The notes beneath the pieces are model-generated. The model was not told the origin of the DNA, did not search any database, and saw only the letters and a program-made list of their open reading frames with translations. Positions 16,224-25,461 of a stretch of 64,000 nt of DNA are shown here, one piece after another (position 1 is the stretch's first letter; each line of letters opens with the position of its first letter). The translations under genes and the position numbers were made by a program. The stretch covers positions 1 to 64,000 of the forward strand of contig CANMSB010000007.1 of the NCBI GenBank assembly GCA_947500445.1, given 5' to 3'. Source of the DNA: an uncultured Flavobacteriaceae bacterium. Lineage in GTDB: Bacteria; Bacteroidota; Bacteroidia; Flavobacteriales; Flavobacteriaceae.

Positions 16224-17350
16224 ACCAAAGGTTTTCCGTGGGTATTCGCAATAATTTTTTGGAGCAACCAAGAGGAACGCGCTACCGTCGCCATGGCCGT
16301 TCGGGACAACTGCGGATTTAAAAGCAATTTTTGCAGGATGCGTCCCGTTCGCATGCGCACGGCAAACTGTTCGTTCCAACTTTTGGTATATGCTTTTTCC
16401 AGTTGTGTTCGGTCACTATCGGAAACACTGAAATACCGCAGCACGGCTTCCGAAGCGATCTTGGCGCTATGAATGGCCATCGCCATTCCATTTCCGCAAA
16501 GCGGATGAATGAGTCCCGCCGTATCGCCACACATCAACATATGGTCCACCACCGCCCGTTTTGGCGCAAAGGAAATCTGCGCAATGGTCAACGGGGCATC
16601 GAACAACGGCTCGGCTTTTTTTAAAAAAGCGCCCAGATGAGGATTTTTGGAGACTACCTTCTGTTGAAATGAAGCGATATCGGGATATTTTTGAAACGTA
16701 GCGTAGCTTGCCAAATAACAGAAGTTTACGGCGCCGGTCTCCGTTTTTGATAGCCCGCCGTAACCGCCTTCAAAGTTGTGCAGTGCAACAATATCGTCCG
16801 AAAAGTCGGCATAACGGTAGTGGGCCTTCACCCCCAACCAGCTGGACTTGTTGCGGATAAAATTACGTTGCAATCGCTTGTCCAACGCATCCCGCTTTCC
16901 ATAGGCACCGATAGCCACAGTGGCATTGATATCCCCATCCACATCCGTACCGATCGCGAACCGTCCGTCGGCGGTCGAATAGCGTACCGCCTTAACCGTA
17001 CGTTTTATCACTTTGACCCCAAGTGTCAGGGCATGGCGATATAGCGTATCGTCCAAACAATGACGGCTTACGCCGATACCGCCCAAGGGCAGTTGTACGT
17101 CGACCATACGGCCATTTACCGTACTAAGCTGCAAATGCCGAATCCGCTGATAGGGAATTTGCCCAAGGGGCACTCCCATCCGTTCCAAGTAGGGAACCAC
17201 CTCTTCGGACACGTATTCTCCGCAAACTTTGTGATGTGGGTAGGTCTTTTTTTCGAAAAGTACGACCGAAAGTCCCTCCTTCGCCAAATGAATGGCGGCG
17301 GTCAATCCGGCCAGACCTCCCCCCACGATAGCAACATCATAGCAATTCAT
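16217..17350 (-). CDS. FAD-dependent oxidoreductase of the polyketide cluster (geranylgeranyl-reductase-like)
   Basis: This 377-aa flavoprotein has an N-terminal Rossmann motif DVAIVGGGLAGLTAAIHLA, the conserved HHKVCGEYVSEE region and the FAD-contact block LMCGDTAGLIHPLCGNGMA (near residues 270-290). It belongs to the p-hydroxybenzoate-hydroxylase/geranylgeranyl-reductase group. It may hydroxylate or oxidise the aromatic polyketide. It is the first gene of the minus-strand cluster; a bidirectional terminator at 17526-17556 separates it from the upstream OmpA gene. Confidence 0.88.
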   Translation of the reverse strand: MNCYDVAIVGGGLAGLTAAIHLAKEGLSVVLFEKKTYPHHKVCGEYVSEEVVPYLERMGVPLGQIPYQRIRHLQLSTVNGRMVDVQLPLGGIGVSRHCLDDTLYRHALTLGVKVIKRTVKAVRYSTADGRFAIGTDVDGDINATVAIGAYGKRDALDKRLQRNFIRNKSSWLGVKAHYRYADFSDDIVALHNFEGGYGGLSKTETGAVNFCYLASYATFQKYPDIASFQQKVVSKNPHLGAFLKKAEPLFDAPLTIAQISFAPKRAVVDHMLMCGDTAGLIHPLCGNGMAMAIHSAKIASEAVLRYFSVSDSDRTQLEKAYTKSWNEQFAVRMRTGRILQKLLLNPQLSRTAMATVARSSWLLQKIIANTHGKPLVC

Positions 17351-17525
17351 TACAGTGAAGATACTGAACTCCGTTCTCTTTTTTTGGTTTTATATGAATT
17401 TAGCCCAAGTTTCCAAGAAGCGGCCCAGCGGGCAGTATATTTCCATTTGAACCGAATAGATTCCCACGGGCCAAACAACTCCCGGCTGCTATCCGAACAA
17501 TGGCAACGTACGTACTATTGAAAAC

Positions 17526-17556
17526 AAAAAAATCCCGGGAATTCCCGGGATTTTTT
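17526..17556. terminator. Bidirectional terminator upstream of the polyketide operon
   Basis: A nearly perfect palindrome: an A-run, TCCCGGGA, AATT, the reverse half and a T-run. It is strong in both directions. On the minus strand it would stop transcription from the OmpA/lipocalin genes before the polyketide operon. Confidence 0.8.
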
Positions 17557-17591
17557 ATGCTATACCCTTTAAAATCGCAGTCAGCTTCGCC

Positions 17592-17620
17592 TTATACCAT
17601 TTTAACTTTGAAATGGTTAT
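17592..17620. repeat. Dispersed palindrome, copy at the OmpA gene end
   Basis: This copy starts TTATACCATTT, has the same loop TAACTTTG as the copy at 9103, and ends in AAATGGTTAT (one change relative to the ATGGTAT arm). It overlaps the stop codon of the minus-strand OmpA gene. Confidence 0.7.
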
Positions 17621-18312
17621 TACTGTCCCGCTTTTTCCTTGGCCTCTTGTTTTAGCTCCTCATCGGCAACAATGGCAAGCTCTACCCTGCGGTTCTTTGC
17701 TTTTCCTTCGGTGGTCGTATTGTCCCCTACCGGTTGTCCCTCTCCGTACCACTTGGTGGTAAAGCGGCCGTTAGCAATACCTTGCCCCACCAAATAGCGT
17801 GTTACGGATTCTGCCCGTTGTTTGGAAAGACTCATATTATAATCCTCTGGCCCGGCACTATCGGTATGGCCCTCCACCAAAATATAGGAATGTGGATATT
17901 CCTTGAATATTCCGGCCAATTTGTCCAATGTGGTAGCGGAAGTTCCTTTTACGCTGGATTTGTTGGTGTCAAAATATACCCCGGCGTCCTCCGTAAAGGT
18001 TACGTTGATACCTTCCCCTACCCGGGTTACTTCGGCACCGGGAATTTCGGATTCGATGCGTTCGGCCTGTCGGTCCATACGGTTTCCAATATAACCACCG
18101 GCCGCACCCCCGACAACTGCGCCGATGATGGCACCGAGTGCCGTATTCCCTTTCCCGACATTATTTCCGATGACACCGCCCAACACGGCACCCCCACTTG
18201 CACCGATAACGGCACCCTTTTGGGTTTTATTGGCGTTCTGTACCGTTTTACAGGCCGTAAACATGGTCAATGCCATTACGGCGCTAAGTATTTTAATCGT
18301 ATTGCTATGCAT
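17620..18312 (-). CDS. OmpA-family lipoprotein with glycine-zipper region
   Basis: This 230-aa outer-membrane-linked protein has a lipobox with Cys21 and a Gly-zipper segment (GGAVLGGVIGNNVGKG) near residues 38-75. Its C-terminal OmpA peptidoglycan-binding domain has the signature VEGHTDSAGPEDYNMSLSKQRA (near 145-165) and RRVELAI. It likely tethers the outer membrane to peptidoglycan. It follows the lipocalin gene by four bases and probably shares a transcript with it. Confidence 0.92.
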   Translation of the reverse strand: MHSNTIKILSAVMALTMFTACKTVQNANKTQKGAVIGASGGAVLGGVIGNNVGKGNTALGAIIGAVVGGAAGGYIGNRMDRQAERIESEIPGAEVTRVGEGINVTFTEDAGVYFDTNKSSVKGTSATTLDKLAGIFKEYPHSYILVEGHTDSAGPEDYNMSLSKQRAESVTRYLVGQGIANGRFTTKWYGEGQPVGDNTTTEGKAKNRRVELAIVADEELKQEAKEKAGQ

Positions 18313-18316
18313 TGTT

Positions 18317-18790
18317 CTATTTTTTAGTGAATTGATAAACGATGGTCACTCGATCGGCACCTACCGTGCTGTTCGACTTTAAGACCATTTGGGTAGCGGA
18401 CAAGGAGCTGATGTTCAAGCGATATCCCTGTCCCCCGGAAATATCCTTGTTCTTTTCATCGATACGTTTGAACTGCAATTGGTTCGGGCTCCCATCGACA
18501 ACGGACCATCGGATATACCGATCACCGCCCGTACAAAGGGAAGAAGCGGAAAGGGTATAGCGACCTGTGCTATTATTGTCCCTAAAAAACCAATCACTGC
18601 CTTCGAAACAGATGTCCTTGGCATCGTTGAAGAGGGTGGATTGAAAGCTTCCCGAACTATTTTCATAAGAAATATCGGTGAGCGTCCATGTACCGCTCAA
18701 TAGGTTGCGTTGTTCCCGTACCGCCTTGGATAGAGAACAGGAGCTGATGGTAAATCCCAGCGCCAGAAAAAATAAAAGTGTTTTGTTCAT
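18317..18790 (-). CDS. Lipocalin-like lipoprotein
   Basis: This 157-aa protein has a lipobox with Cys18 (FTISSCS). The mature part begins LLSGTWTLTDISY, typical of bacterial lipocalin-like domains, followed by a beta-barrel pattern. Ligand and function are unknown. It is directly upstream of the OmpA gene, an arrangement that suggests a two-gene envelope operon. Confidence 0.82.
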   Translation of the reverse strand: MNKTLLFFLALGFTISSCSLSKAVREQRNLLSGTWTLTDISYENSSGSFQSTLFNDAKDICFEGSDWFFRDNNSTGRYTLSASSLCTGGDRYIRWSVVDGSPNQLQFKRIDEKNKDISGGQGYRLNISSLSATQMVLKSNSTVGADRVTIVYQFTKK

Positions 18791-18983
18791 TGGGGTGTTT
18801 TTTATGATTCTATATACGTGTCCGACCGCTTGCTTGGCCTTGAAAAAACGTTAAATGATGTTAATTGATTGCAAAGATGAGGCAAAAGCGGTCAAGTGAT
18901 TGCCCCATATCGAAGATGCTTTGATGCTTTTCGCTAAAGAAGACCGAACAATGGGACAAAAAAACCGGCAACTTAAAATGGTA

Positions 18984-20960
18984 TTAATATGCCAATAGGT
19001 CCAGTAATTCCGTTTCGAAACGTCCTTTGGGCAAATAACCGTCCTCAAGGTTTTTTGCAAAAGGGATGGGCGTCTCTTCACTGGCCACCCGTTTGACAGG
19101 TCCGTCCAAATACGCAAAACAATGCTCTGTAACCAAGGCGGAAATATCACTGGCCACACCCCCGAACAGGCTGTCTTCCTGGAGAATAATGAGTTTTCCC
19201 GTTTTTTGTACCGATCGAAATATTGTTTCGGTATCCAAGGGAGCGAGCGTCCTTAGATCGATAAGTTCGGCCTGGATGCCCGGATGCTTCGCCAACGTAT
19301 CCATCGCCCAATGGACCGCTGCACCATAACTCACGATGGTAATGGCATCACCGGACCGCAGTATCGATGCCTTGCCAAAAGGAAGGGTATAGTAGTCGGT
19401 CGGCACTTCTTGGTCAACACTTCTATAGAGTCCTTTGTGCTCAAAAAACAGCACGGGATTGGGGTCCGCTATCGCCGTGGCCAATAACCCTTTGGCGTCA
19501 TAGGGAAACGCGGGATACACTACCTTTAAACCCGGTGTTTTGGTAAACCAGGCTTCGTTCGTCTGCGAATGGAAGGGTCCGGCGCCTACATCGCCCCCAC
19601 AGGGCATCCTTATGACCACATCGGCCTTTTCGCCCCATCGATAATGGCTTTTGGCCAGGTAGTTTACGATCGGATTAAAACCGGTACTCGCAAAATCGGC
19701 GAATTGCATTTCAACAACGGCTTTCATACCTGCAATGGAAAGGCCCATCGCAGCCGAAACCACGGCCGATTCACAAATCGGTGTATTACGCACCCGTTCT
19801 TTTCCAAACTCCTGCACAAACCCCTCCGTAATTTTAAAAACACCACCATAGTCCGCAATATCCTGACCCATGACAACCAGATTTTGATACTGCTCCATGG
19901 CTTGTCGCAGCCCTTGGGAAATTGCATCTACAAACCGAATTTTTTCAGTGTTATTACCAATTTTAATTACTTTAAAATCAAATGGTTTGTATACATCATT
20001 TAATTCATCACTTTTATCATACCGTACAGACTCCTCGGCGAAAACGGTTTTCAAATGGGTATCGATTTCCGCTGTAATTTCCGATTTAAGTTCCGCTATG
20101 CGGGAATCCGTTAGCAACCCTTCTTCCTGCAGAAAGGTCTCATAGTTTTCCAAAGGGTCCTTCGCCGCCCATTTGGCCATAAGTGTCTCCGGAACATATT
20201 TGGTACCGCTCGCCTCTTCATGACCGCGCATACGAAAGGTTTTAAATTCCAAAAGCAAGGGGCGGGGATGTGATAACATGCTTTTTCTTAGGGAATCGAT
20301 CAAAGTATATACCTCCAACACGTTGTTGCCATCTACAAAATGGGATTCCATACCATATCCCGGGCCGCGATCTACCAAATTTTCACAATTATACTGCTCC
20401 TTGGTCGGGGTCGAAAGTCCGTATCCATTGTTTTCGATGCAAAATAGTACCGGCAAGTTCCAAACCGAGGCGATATTGAGCGCTTCATGAAAGTCACCCT
20501 CGCTGGTTCCCCCTTCCCCGGTGAAAACCGCGGTCACTTTCTTGTCCCCCATAATGGTTTGGGCCAATGCGATACCGTCGGCAACACCCATTTGCGGACC
20601 CAAATGCGAGATCATTCCAACAATCTTGTGTTCTTGGCTGCCAAAGTGAAAACTGCGGTCCCGCCCTTTGGTAAAACCATTTGCCTTGCCCTGCCATTGC
20701 GAGAACAATCGATTCAACGGAATACCCCTGCTGACGAACACTCCCAGGTTCCGGTGCATGGGAAGTATATATTCCGCTTCGTCCAAGGCGGTGGTAACGC
20801 CTACCGAAACGGCTTCTTGCCCGATACCACTGAACCATTTGGAAATTTTACCCTGTCGGAGTAGGATAAGCATCTTTTCCTCGATCATTCGTGAGGTCAA
20901 CATCCTTTGGTAAAGCAATACCGATGTCGCGTCCGAAATGCCCTTGTTTTGGTACTTCAT
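18984..20960 (-). CDS. 2-oxoacid dehydrogenase E1, fused alpha and beta subunits
   Basis: This 658-aa thiamine-diphosphate enzyme decarboxylates branched-chain 2-oxoacids (or pyruvate) for the dehydrogenase complex. Residues 1-320 are the E1 alpha part, with the ThDP/Mg block GEGGTSEGDFHEALNIAS and ENNGYG. Residues 340-658 are the beta part, with FADFASTGFNPIVNYLAKSH and MPCGGDVGAGPFHSQ. The alpha-beta fusion is common in Bacteroidota. Homology to branched-chain E1 is the better guess, but substrate cannot be fixed. The stop codon overlaps half of the dispersed palindrome (18975-18986). Confidence 0.92.
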   Translation of the reverse strand: MKYQNKGISDATSVLLYQRMLTSRMIEEKMLILLRQGKISKWFSGIGQEAVSVGVTTALDEAEYILPMHRNLGVFVSRGIPLNRLFSQWQGKANGFTKGRDRSFHFGSQEHKIVGMISHLGPQMGVADGIALAQTIMGDKKVTAVFTGEGGTSEGDFHEALNIASVWNLPVLFCIENNGYGLSTPTKEQYNCENLVDRGPGYGMESHFVDGNNVLEVYTLIDSLRKSMLSHPRPLLLEFKTFRMRGHEEASGTKYVPETLMAKWAAKDPLENYETFLQEEGLLTDSRIAELKSEITAEIDTHLKTVFAEESVRYDKSDELNDVYKPFDFKVIKIGNNTEKIRFVDAISQGLRQAMEQYQNLVVMGQDIADYGGVFKITEGFVQEFGKERVRNTPICESAVVSAAMGLSIAGMKAVVEMQFADFASTGFNPIVNYLAKSHYRWGEKADVVIRMPCGGDVGAGPFHSQTNEAWFTKTPGLKVVYPAFPYDAKGLLATAIADPNPVLFFEHKGLYRSVDQEVPTDYYTLPFGKASILRSGDAITIVSYGAAVHWAMDTLAKHPGIQAELIDLRTLAPLDTETIFRSVQKTGKLIILQEDSLFGGVASDISALVTEHCFAYLDGPVKRVASEETPIPFAKNLEDGYLPKGRFETELLDLLAY

Positions 20961-21256
20961 GTTATATTTTGGCGTTTTTTAATACAATCTAAGGATAAAT
21001 GTAACGAAAATGCACGCTTAAAACAGCATCCGTACGCTATTCCATCCTTCCAATATTTACTAACTTTGTTATAATTCTAATTGAACCGGTTCAAACGTCT
21101 TGTTCGGAACCCATAAAATTTGCATTTGTGCCGTTTTGTAGTCGTTTTTAGAAAACGGGACAGAAATCGAGTTCCTGAAAATAACGGGATAGCGATGTAA
21201 AATGTGATTTTCGAAGGTCGGAAAACAAGTATGGACAAGTTCACTAAATAAAGGGC

Positions 21257-22207
21257 ATGAATACAATACCCAGTGTCGATTTACGGGATTTCATATCGGA
21301 TGACCCCGCACGGAAACAAAAATTTACCGAGGATATCGGCAATGCCTTTGGTGATATCGGTTTTGTCGCCTTGAGCGGTCATTTTCTATCAGAGGCGCTG
21401 GTAGCAGATCTTTACGCCGAAATAAAAGCGTTTTTTGAGCTGCCACAGCAAACCAAGGACAAGTATGAAATTGCAGGTATCGGCGGGCAACGGGGATATA
21501 CTTCTTTTGGAAAAGAACATGCGAAAGGACGAAAAGAAGGCGATTTAAAGGAGTTTTGGCATTTTGGGCAGTACGTTACGGACAACCCCGCCCTGGAAAA
21601 GGAATATCACGATAACGTGTTGGTAGCGGAACTTCCCAAATTCAACATTGTGGGCAAGGAAACCTATCGGATGTTGGAAAAAACGGCCAAATACGTGTTG
21701 CGGGCACTTGCACTGCACCTTGATCTGGAGGAGACCTACTTCGACAAGTTTATCAAGAACGGGAACTCCATTTTAAGACCCATACATTACCCACCTATTA
21801 CCGACGAACCAAAAAACGCGGAACGGGCCGCCGCGCATGGAGATATCAACCTGATCACCCTGTTGATGGGCGCACACGGTAAAGGGCTTCAAGTGCAAAA
21901 CCACCAAGGAGAATGGATCGACGCCATTGCGCGACCCGACCAACTGATGATAAACGTAGGCGACATGCTGTCCCGTTTGACCAACAACACACTAAAATCT
22001 ACGATACATAAGGTAGTGAACCCTCCTAAGGAACGTTGGGGAACATCGCGCTATTCGATTCCCTTTTTCATGCATCCCATTAGCGAAATGCCATTGAACT
22101 GTCTGGAAAACTGTGTTGACGACAACAGACCAAAACAGTTCGAGGACATTACCGCAGGGGAATTTTTGCACGAAAGGCTGATCGAACTCGGGCTGGTAAA
22201 AGCTTAA
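21257..22207 (+). CDS. 2-oxoglutarate/Fe(II)-dependent oxygenase, isopenicillin N synthase-like
   Basis: This 316-aa double-stranded beta-helix oxygenase has a metal triad His194, Asp196 (AHGDINL) and His251 (STIHKVV), and 2-oxoglutarate-binding Arg265 and Ser267 (RYSIPFF). The N-terminus has the DIOX_N pattern (IPSVDLRDF; ALSGHFL). It may hydroxylate a small molecule; the substrate is unknown. The start is ATG. It begins a plus-strand run followed by SUI1, DUF1835, a nucleoside phosphorylase and a substrate-binding protein. Confidence 0.9.
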   Translation: MNTIPSVDLRDFISDDPARKQKFTEDIGNAFGDIGFVALSGHFLSEALVADLYAEIKAFFELPQQTKDKYEIAGIGGQRGYTSFGKEHAKGRKEGDLKEFWHFGQYVTDNPALEKEYHDNVLVAELPKFNIVGKETYRMLEKTAKYVLRALALHLDLEETYFDKFIKNGNSILRPIHYPPITDEPKNAERAAAHGDINLITLLMGAHGKGLQVQNHQGEWIDAIARPDQLMINVGDMLSRLTNNTLKSTIHKVVNPPKERWGTSRYSIPFFMHPISEMPLNCLENCVDDNRPKQFEDITAGEFLHERLIELGLVKA

Positions 22208-22262
22208 ACGACATGTTTTTCACAATACCGATGCCCCATTATCAACAAAATACCAACTATCC

Positions 22263-22589
22263 ATGGATCTCAAAGACCAACTAAAAAACCTTTTTCCAGA
22301 GCATGTACCCGAAAAAGAGGTGGAAAAACCGGCCAAATCGGAAGTTTGGTTGCAGGAGGAACCCATTCTCTGCAAGTATGAAAAGCGCAAAGGAAAACCG
22401 ATTACCATTTTGGACGGGTACAACGGCGCCGAAAGCGATTTCAAAAAACTGGCAAAAACGTTGAAGACCACCCTAGGGGTCGGCGGAAGTTTCAAACAGG
22501 GCACCATCATCATACAAGGAGATTACAGGGACAAGATCATGGCCATTTTAAAGGAGAAAGGCTTTAAGGTAAAGCGCGTCGGGGGCTGA
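22263..22589 (+). CDS. SUI1/eIF1-family translation factor (YciH-like)
   Basis: This 108-aa protein carries a C-terminal SUI1 domain (KPITILDGYNG, KTLGVGGSFKQ-type loop, then IIIQGDYRDKIMAIL and a Lys-rich end). In eukaryotes the family selects start codons; in bacteria YciH discriminates initiation under stress. The N-terminal ~35 residues are a charged tail. It is 55 bases after the oxygenase gene. A role in translation initiation fidelity is inferred from family. Confidence 0.9.
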   Translation: MDLKDQLKNLFPEHVPEKEVEKPAKSEVWLQEEPILCKYEKRKGKPITILDGYNGAESDFKKLAKTLKTTLGVGGSFKQGTIIIQGDYRDKIMAILKEKGFKVKRVGG

Positions 22590-22713
22590 TCATGCCGGAG
22601 AAACGGGACGGGGGCATTTTTAAACACATGGATAGCTACACTTTGTGTTAATTTAATTTTGTTTGTTTCGATTAAATACTATTTTTAATAGCTAGAACCA
22701 ATACCTAAGTCCA

Positions 22714-23646
22714 ATGAGCTCAGTTTTACACATCACGAACGGGGATTTTTTTACCGACCGTTTGAAGAAACTTCATTGGAAAGGCGATATCATTACATGG
22801 CGCGAAATGTTGTGCGAGGGAAAAACCTTGACCAGCGTAGGTAGCGAATCGTTCTGGAAGGCCCGCTTCGATTTTCTGCATAAAAACTACCGCATTTCAA
22901 AGTCCTCCTTTATCGAAAAGACCCTAAAGGAATACCGTTCGCTCTGCAATCACAAACAGCAGGACGAAATTGTATTGTGGTTTGAATACGATCTTTTTTG
23001 CCAGATCAATATGTTAGCGGTGATCAGCTGGCTAAAAACCCATCGGAAGTACGCCCAGGTTTCCCTGGTATGTAGCGGCAAAGAGGACAATACCGACCGT
23101 CTTTTCACCCTCGACCAACTCTCCGATGAGCAATTGTCGGCCCTTTACCAAAAAAAGATAACCCTGACTCAGGACGATATCGAGTACGCGGACTACGTTT
23201 GGCAGCTCTACTGCAGCGACAATCCTATGCGGCTGGAAAACCTTACCGATTTTGATCAGTATCAATTCCATTACCTCTCCGACGCAATAAAAATGCATCT
23301 GCAGCGATTTCCATCGATTCGCAATGGTTTGAACCATATGGAAAATACCATTTTGAAGCTGGCAGTACAGGAGAAACCCTCCAATAAAAAGGAATTCCTG
23401 CGTGCACTACTGCAAAATCAAAATTGGCTGGGATTCGGGAACAGCCAGTACAATAGGGCAATCCTTCGCCTAAAACCGCTGTTTTCCTCTTTTAATCCCG
23501 TTCGCCTATCGAACAAAGGAAAGGACATATTGGCGGAAAAAACAAGCTACTATTCGGGATTACAGGACCATGAGGTATACTTGGGCGGCGCATTGAAGTA
23601 CAGCTACCTTTACAACACGGATACCGATCGAATATTGAAACTGTAG
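22714..23646 (+). CDS. DUF1835 domain protein
   Basis: This 310-aa protein starts VLHITNGDFFTDRL and has the DUF1835 elements ITWREMLCEG and WFEYDLFCQINMLAVISWL. Residues 200-290 are a second, helical domain (DUF3658-like by position). There is no signal peptide. Function is unknown in the family. The nucleoside phosphorylase gene begins one base after its stop, so they are transcribed and probably translated together. Confidence 0.82.
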   Translation: MSSVLHITNGDFFTDRLKKLHWKGDIITWREMLCEGKTLTSVGSESFWKARFDFLHKNYRISKSSFIEKTLKEYRSLCNHKQQDEIVLWFEYDLFCQINMLAVISWLKTHRKYAQVSLVCSGKEDNTDRLFTLDQLSDEQLSALYQKKITLTQDDIEYADYVWQLYCSDNPMRLENLTDFDQYQFHYLSDAIKMHLQRFPSIRNGLNHMENTILKLAVQEKPSNKKEFLRALLQNQNWLGFGNSQYNRAILRLKPLFSSFNPVRLSNKGKDILAEKTSYYSGLQDHEVYLGGALKYSYLYNTDTDRILKL

Positions 23647-23647
23647 T

Positions 23648-24556
23648 ATGCCCCTAGCCCCGTCCGAACTGATCCTTAACGAGGATGGCTCCATTTATCA
23701 TTTATGTCTCCGACCGGAGGATATTGCCAAAACCATCATTTTTGTGGGTGATCCCGAAAGGGTCCCGCAGGTTTCCAAACACTTTGATAGGATTACCGTT
23801 CGTAGGAACAAAAGGGAGTTCCATACCCATACCGGATATTTGAACGAAAAAAAATTGACCGTGATTTCCACAGGTATCGGAACGGACAATATCGATATCG
23901 TTCTAAATGAATTGGACGCATTGGTCAACATCGATTTTGAAAGTCGGACCATAAAAAAGGAACGAACGATACTGGACATTGTGCGCATCGGTACTTCCGG
24001 CGCCGTGCAGCCCGATATTCCCGTAGATTCCTTTTTGCTGAGCGAATTCGCATTGGGACTGGACGGACTAATGCACCACTACCAACACCAGCTAGATGGG
24101 AAACAGCAACTGGCCAAGGCCTTTGTATCCCAAACAAAGTGGGCAAAGGAAAAAGCCGTGCCCTACAGCATTCCCTGCGACGAAAACCTTAAAGATCATT
24201 TTACCTCAAATCATATACGATTTGGGGTGACGGTAACCAATACCGGATTTTACGGCCCTCAAGGAAGAAATTTGCGCTTGCGGGCTTCCAATCTTGCGTT
24301 TTTTGAACAGTTGACCAGTTTTCGATACGGCGACCACCAAATAACCAACTTGGAAATGGAAACCTCAGGGATATACCTGTTGGCAAGCTTATTGGGACAC
24401 CGGGCAGTCTCCTTGAACGCCATTTTGGCCAATCGGGCCACTGGCGCCTTTTCCATCAAGGCCTCGGAAACGGTGCAGGAACTTATTCAATATGCTCTGG
24501 ACCGTTTGGCCTCTGCCGGTACCGAACCGTTTACATCCAAAACGGAAAAACTATAA
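23648..24556 (+). CDS. Nucleoside (uridine-type) phosphorylase
   Basis: This 302-aa protein belongs to the purine/uridine phosphorylase superfamily PNP_UDP_1. The phosphate-binding loop FVGDPERVPQVSKHFD and the nucleoside-binding block ITNLEMETSGIYLLASLLGH are visible. It cleaves a nucleoside with phosphate to base and ribose-1-phosphate. Uridine is the likely but not proven substrate. It is coupled to the DUF1835 gene upstream and followed after 30 bases by a substrate-binding protein. Confidence 0.88.
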   Translation: MPLAPSELILNEDGSIYHLCLRPEDIAKTIIFVGDPERVPQVSKHFDRITVRRNKREFHTHTGYLNEKKLTVISTGIGTDNIDIVLNELDALVNIDFESRTIKKERTILDIVRIGTSGAVQPDIPVDSFLLSEFALGLDGLMHHYQHQLDGKQQLAKAFVSQTKWAKEKAVPYSIPCDENLKDHFTSNHIRFGVTVTNTGFYGPQGRNLRLRASNLAFFEQLTSFRYGDHQITNLEMETSGIYLLASLLGHRAVSLNAILANRATGAFSIKASETVQELIQYALDRLASAGTEPFTSKTEKL

Positions 24557-24586
24557 AACCAAAACCCCTTATTGATTACGTTCGAT

Positions 24587-25438
24587 ATGAAAACAGTAAA
24601 AATCGTAGGCGTACCGGAACATTTTAACTTCCCTTGGCATTTGGCCATTGACGAAGGTGCTTTTGAAGAAAGGGGCATCGACCTGCAATGGACCGATGTA
24701 CCCGAAGGAACGGGAAGGATGAGCGAGTTGCTGGCTTCCGGGGAAGTGGACCTCGCCATTATTTTAACCGAGGGCATCGTAAAAAGCATCACCTCCGGAA
24801 ATACCGTCAAAATCGTTCAAAAATATATAGAGAGCCCCTTGAGCTGGGGCATCCATGTAGGGGCAAAAAGTAATTTTAGGGAAATAAGCGATTTAAAAGG
24901 GGCAAAAGTGGCCATTAGTCGTTTCGGCAGCGGTAGTCATCTCATGGCCTACGTACATGCCGAAAATGAAGGCTGGGATACCGGTTCGTTACGGTTTGAG
25001 GTCGTCGACCATTTGGATGGTGCCGTGGAAGCGCTCACCAATGGCAATGCCGATTACTTTATGTGGGAACACTTTACCACAAAACCCTTGGTAGACAACG
25101 GCACCTTTAGACGATTGGGCGACTGCCCTACCCCATGGCCCTGTTTTGTTATCGCCGCAACGGACCGTTTCTTGTCCACGGAACAGGCCTGTTTGAAGCA
25201 TGTATGCGAGCTCATCAAAAAATATACCGTTGAGTTTAAAAACATTCCCAGTATCGACCGCACCTTGTCCAACCGCTATGGGCAGACCCTACCGGACATT
25301 CAGGAATGGCTACGGCTTACCGAGTGGAGCCAGGAACCGCTATCCGCTTCAGGCTTAAGGATGGTTCAGGAACAACTTTCGAAGTTGGAACTAATCGATA
25401 CCATATTGCCATCGGAAAAACTGCTCCTAATTCCATAA
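24587..25438 (+). CDS. Solitary substrate-binding protein (NMT1/SsuA-like), no signal peptide
   Basis: This 283-aa type 2 periplasmic-binding fold begins MKTVKIVGVPEHFN, then has WTDVPEGTGRMSELLASGEVD and VKIVQKYIESP in the order of NMT1/THI5-like and SsuA proteins. The absence of a signal peptide or lipobox is unusual and suggests a cytosolic binding or catalytic role. No ABC transporter genes are adjacent. It follows the phosphorylase gene and ends convergent with a CheY-like gene. An in-frame TTG at 24572 is a weaker start. Confidence 0.75.
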   Translation: MKTVKIVGVPEHFNFPWHLAIDEGAFEERGIDLQWTDVPEGTGRMSELLASGEVDLAIILTEGIVKSITSGNTVKIVQKYIESPLSWGIHVGAKSNFREISDLKGAKVAISRFGSGSHLMAYVHAENEGWDTGSLRFEVVDHLDGAVEALTNGNADYFMWEHFTTKPLVDNGTFRRLGDCPTPWPCFVIAATDRFLSTEQACLKHVCELIKKYTVEFKNIPSIDRTLSNRYGQTLPDIQEWLRLTEWSQEPLSASGLRMVQEQLSKLELIDTILPSEKLLLIP

Positions 25439-25461
25439 CAACAAGCAATAACGCTTAGATT

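Noticed and set aside
21069-21266. 65-aa minus-strand frame upstream of the oxygenase gene
   Set aside because: It overlaps the oxygenase start and has no recognisable features.
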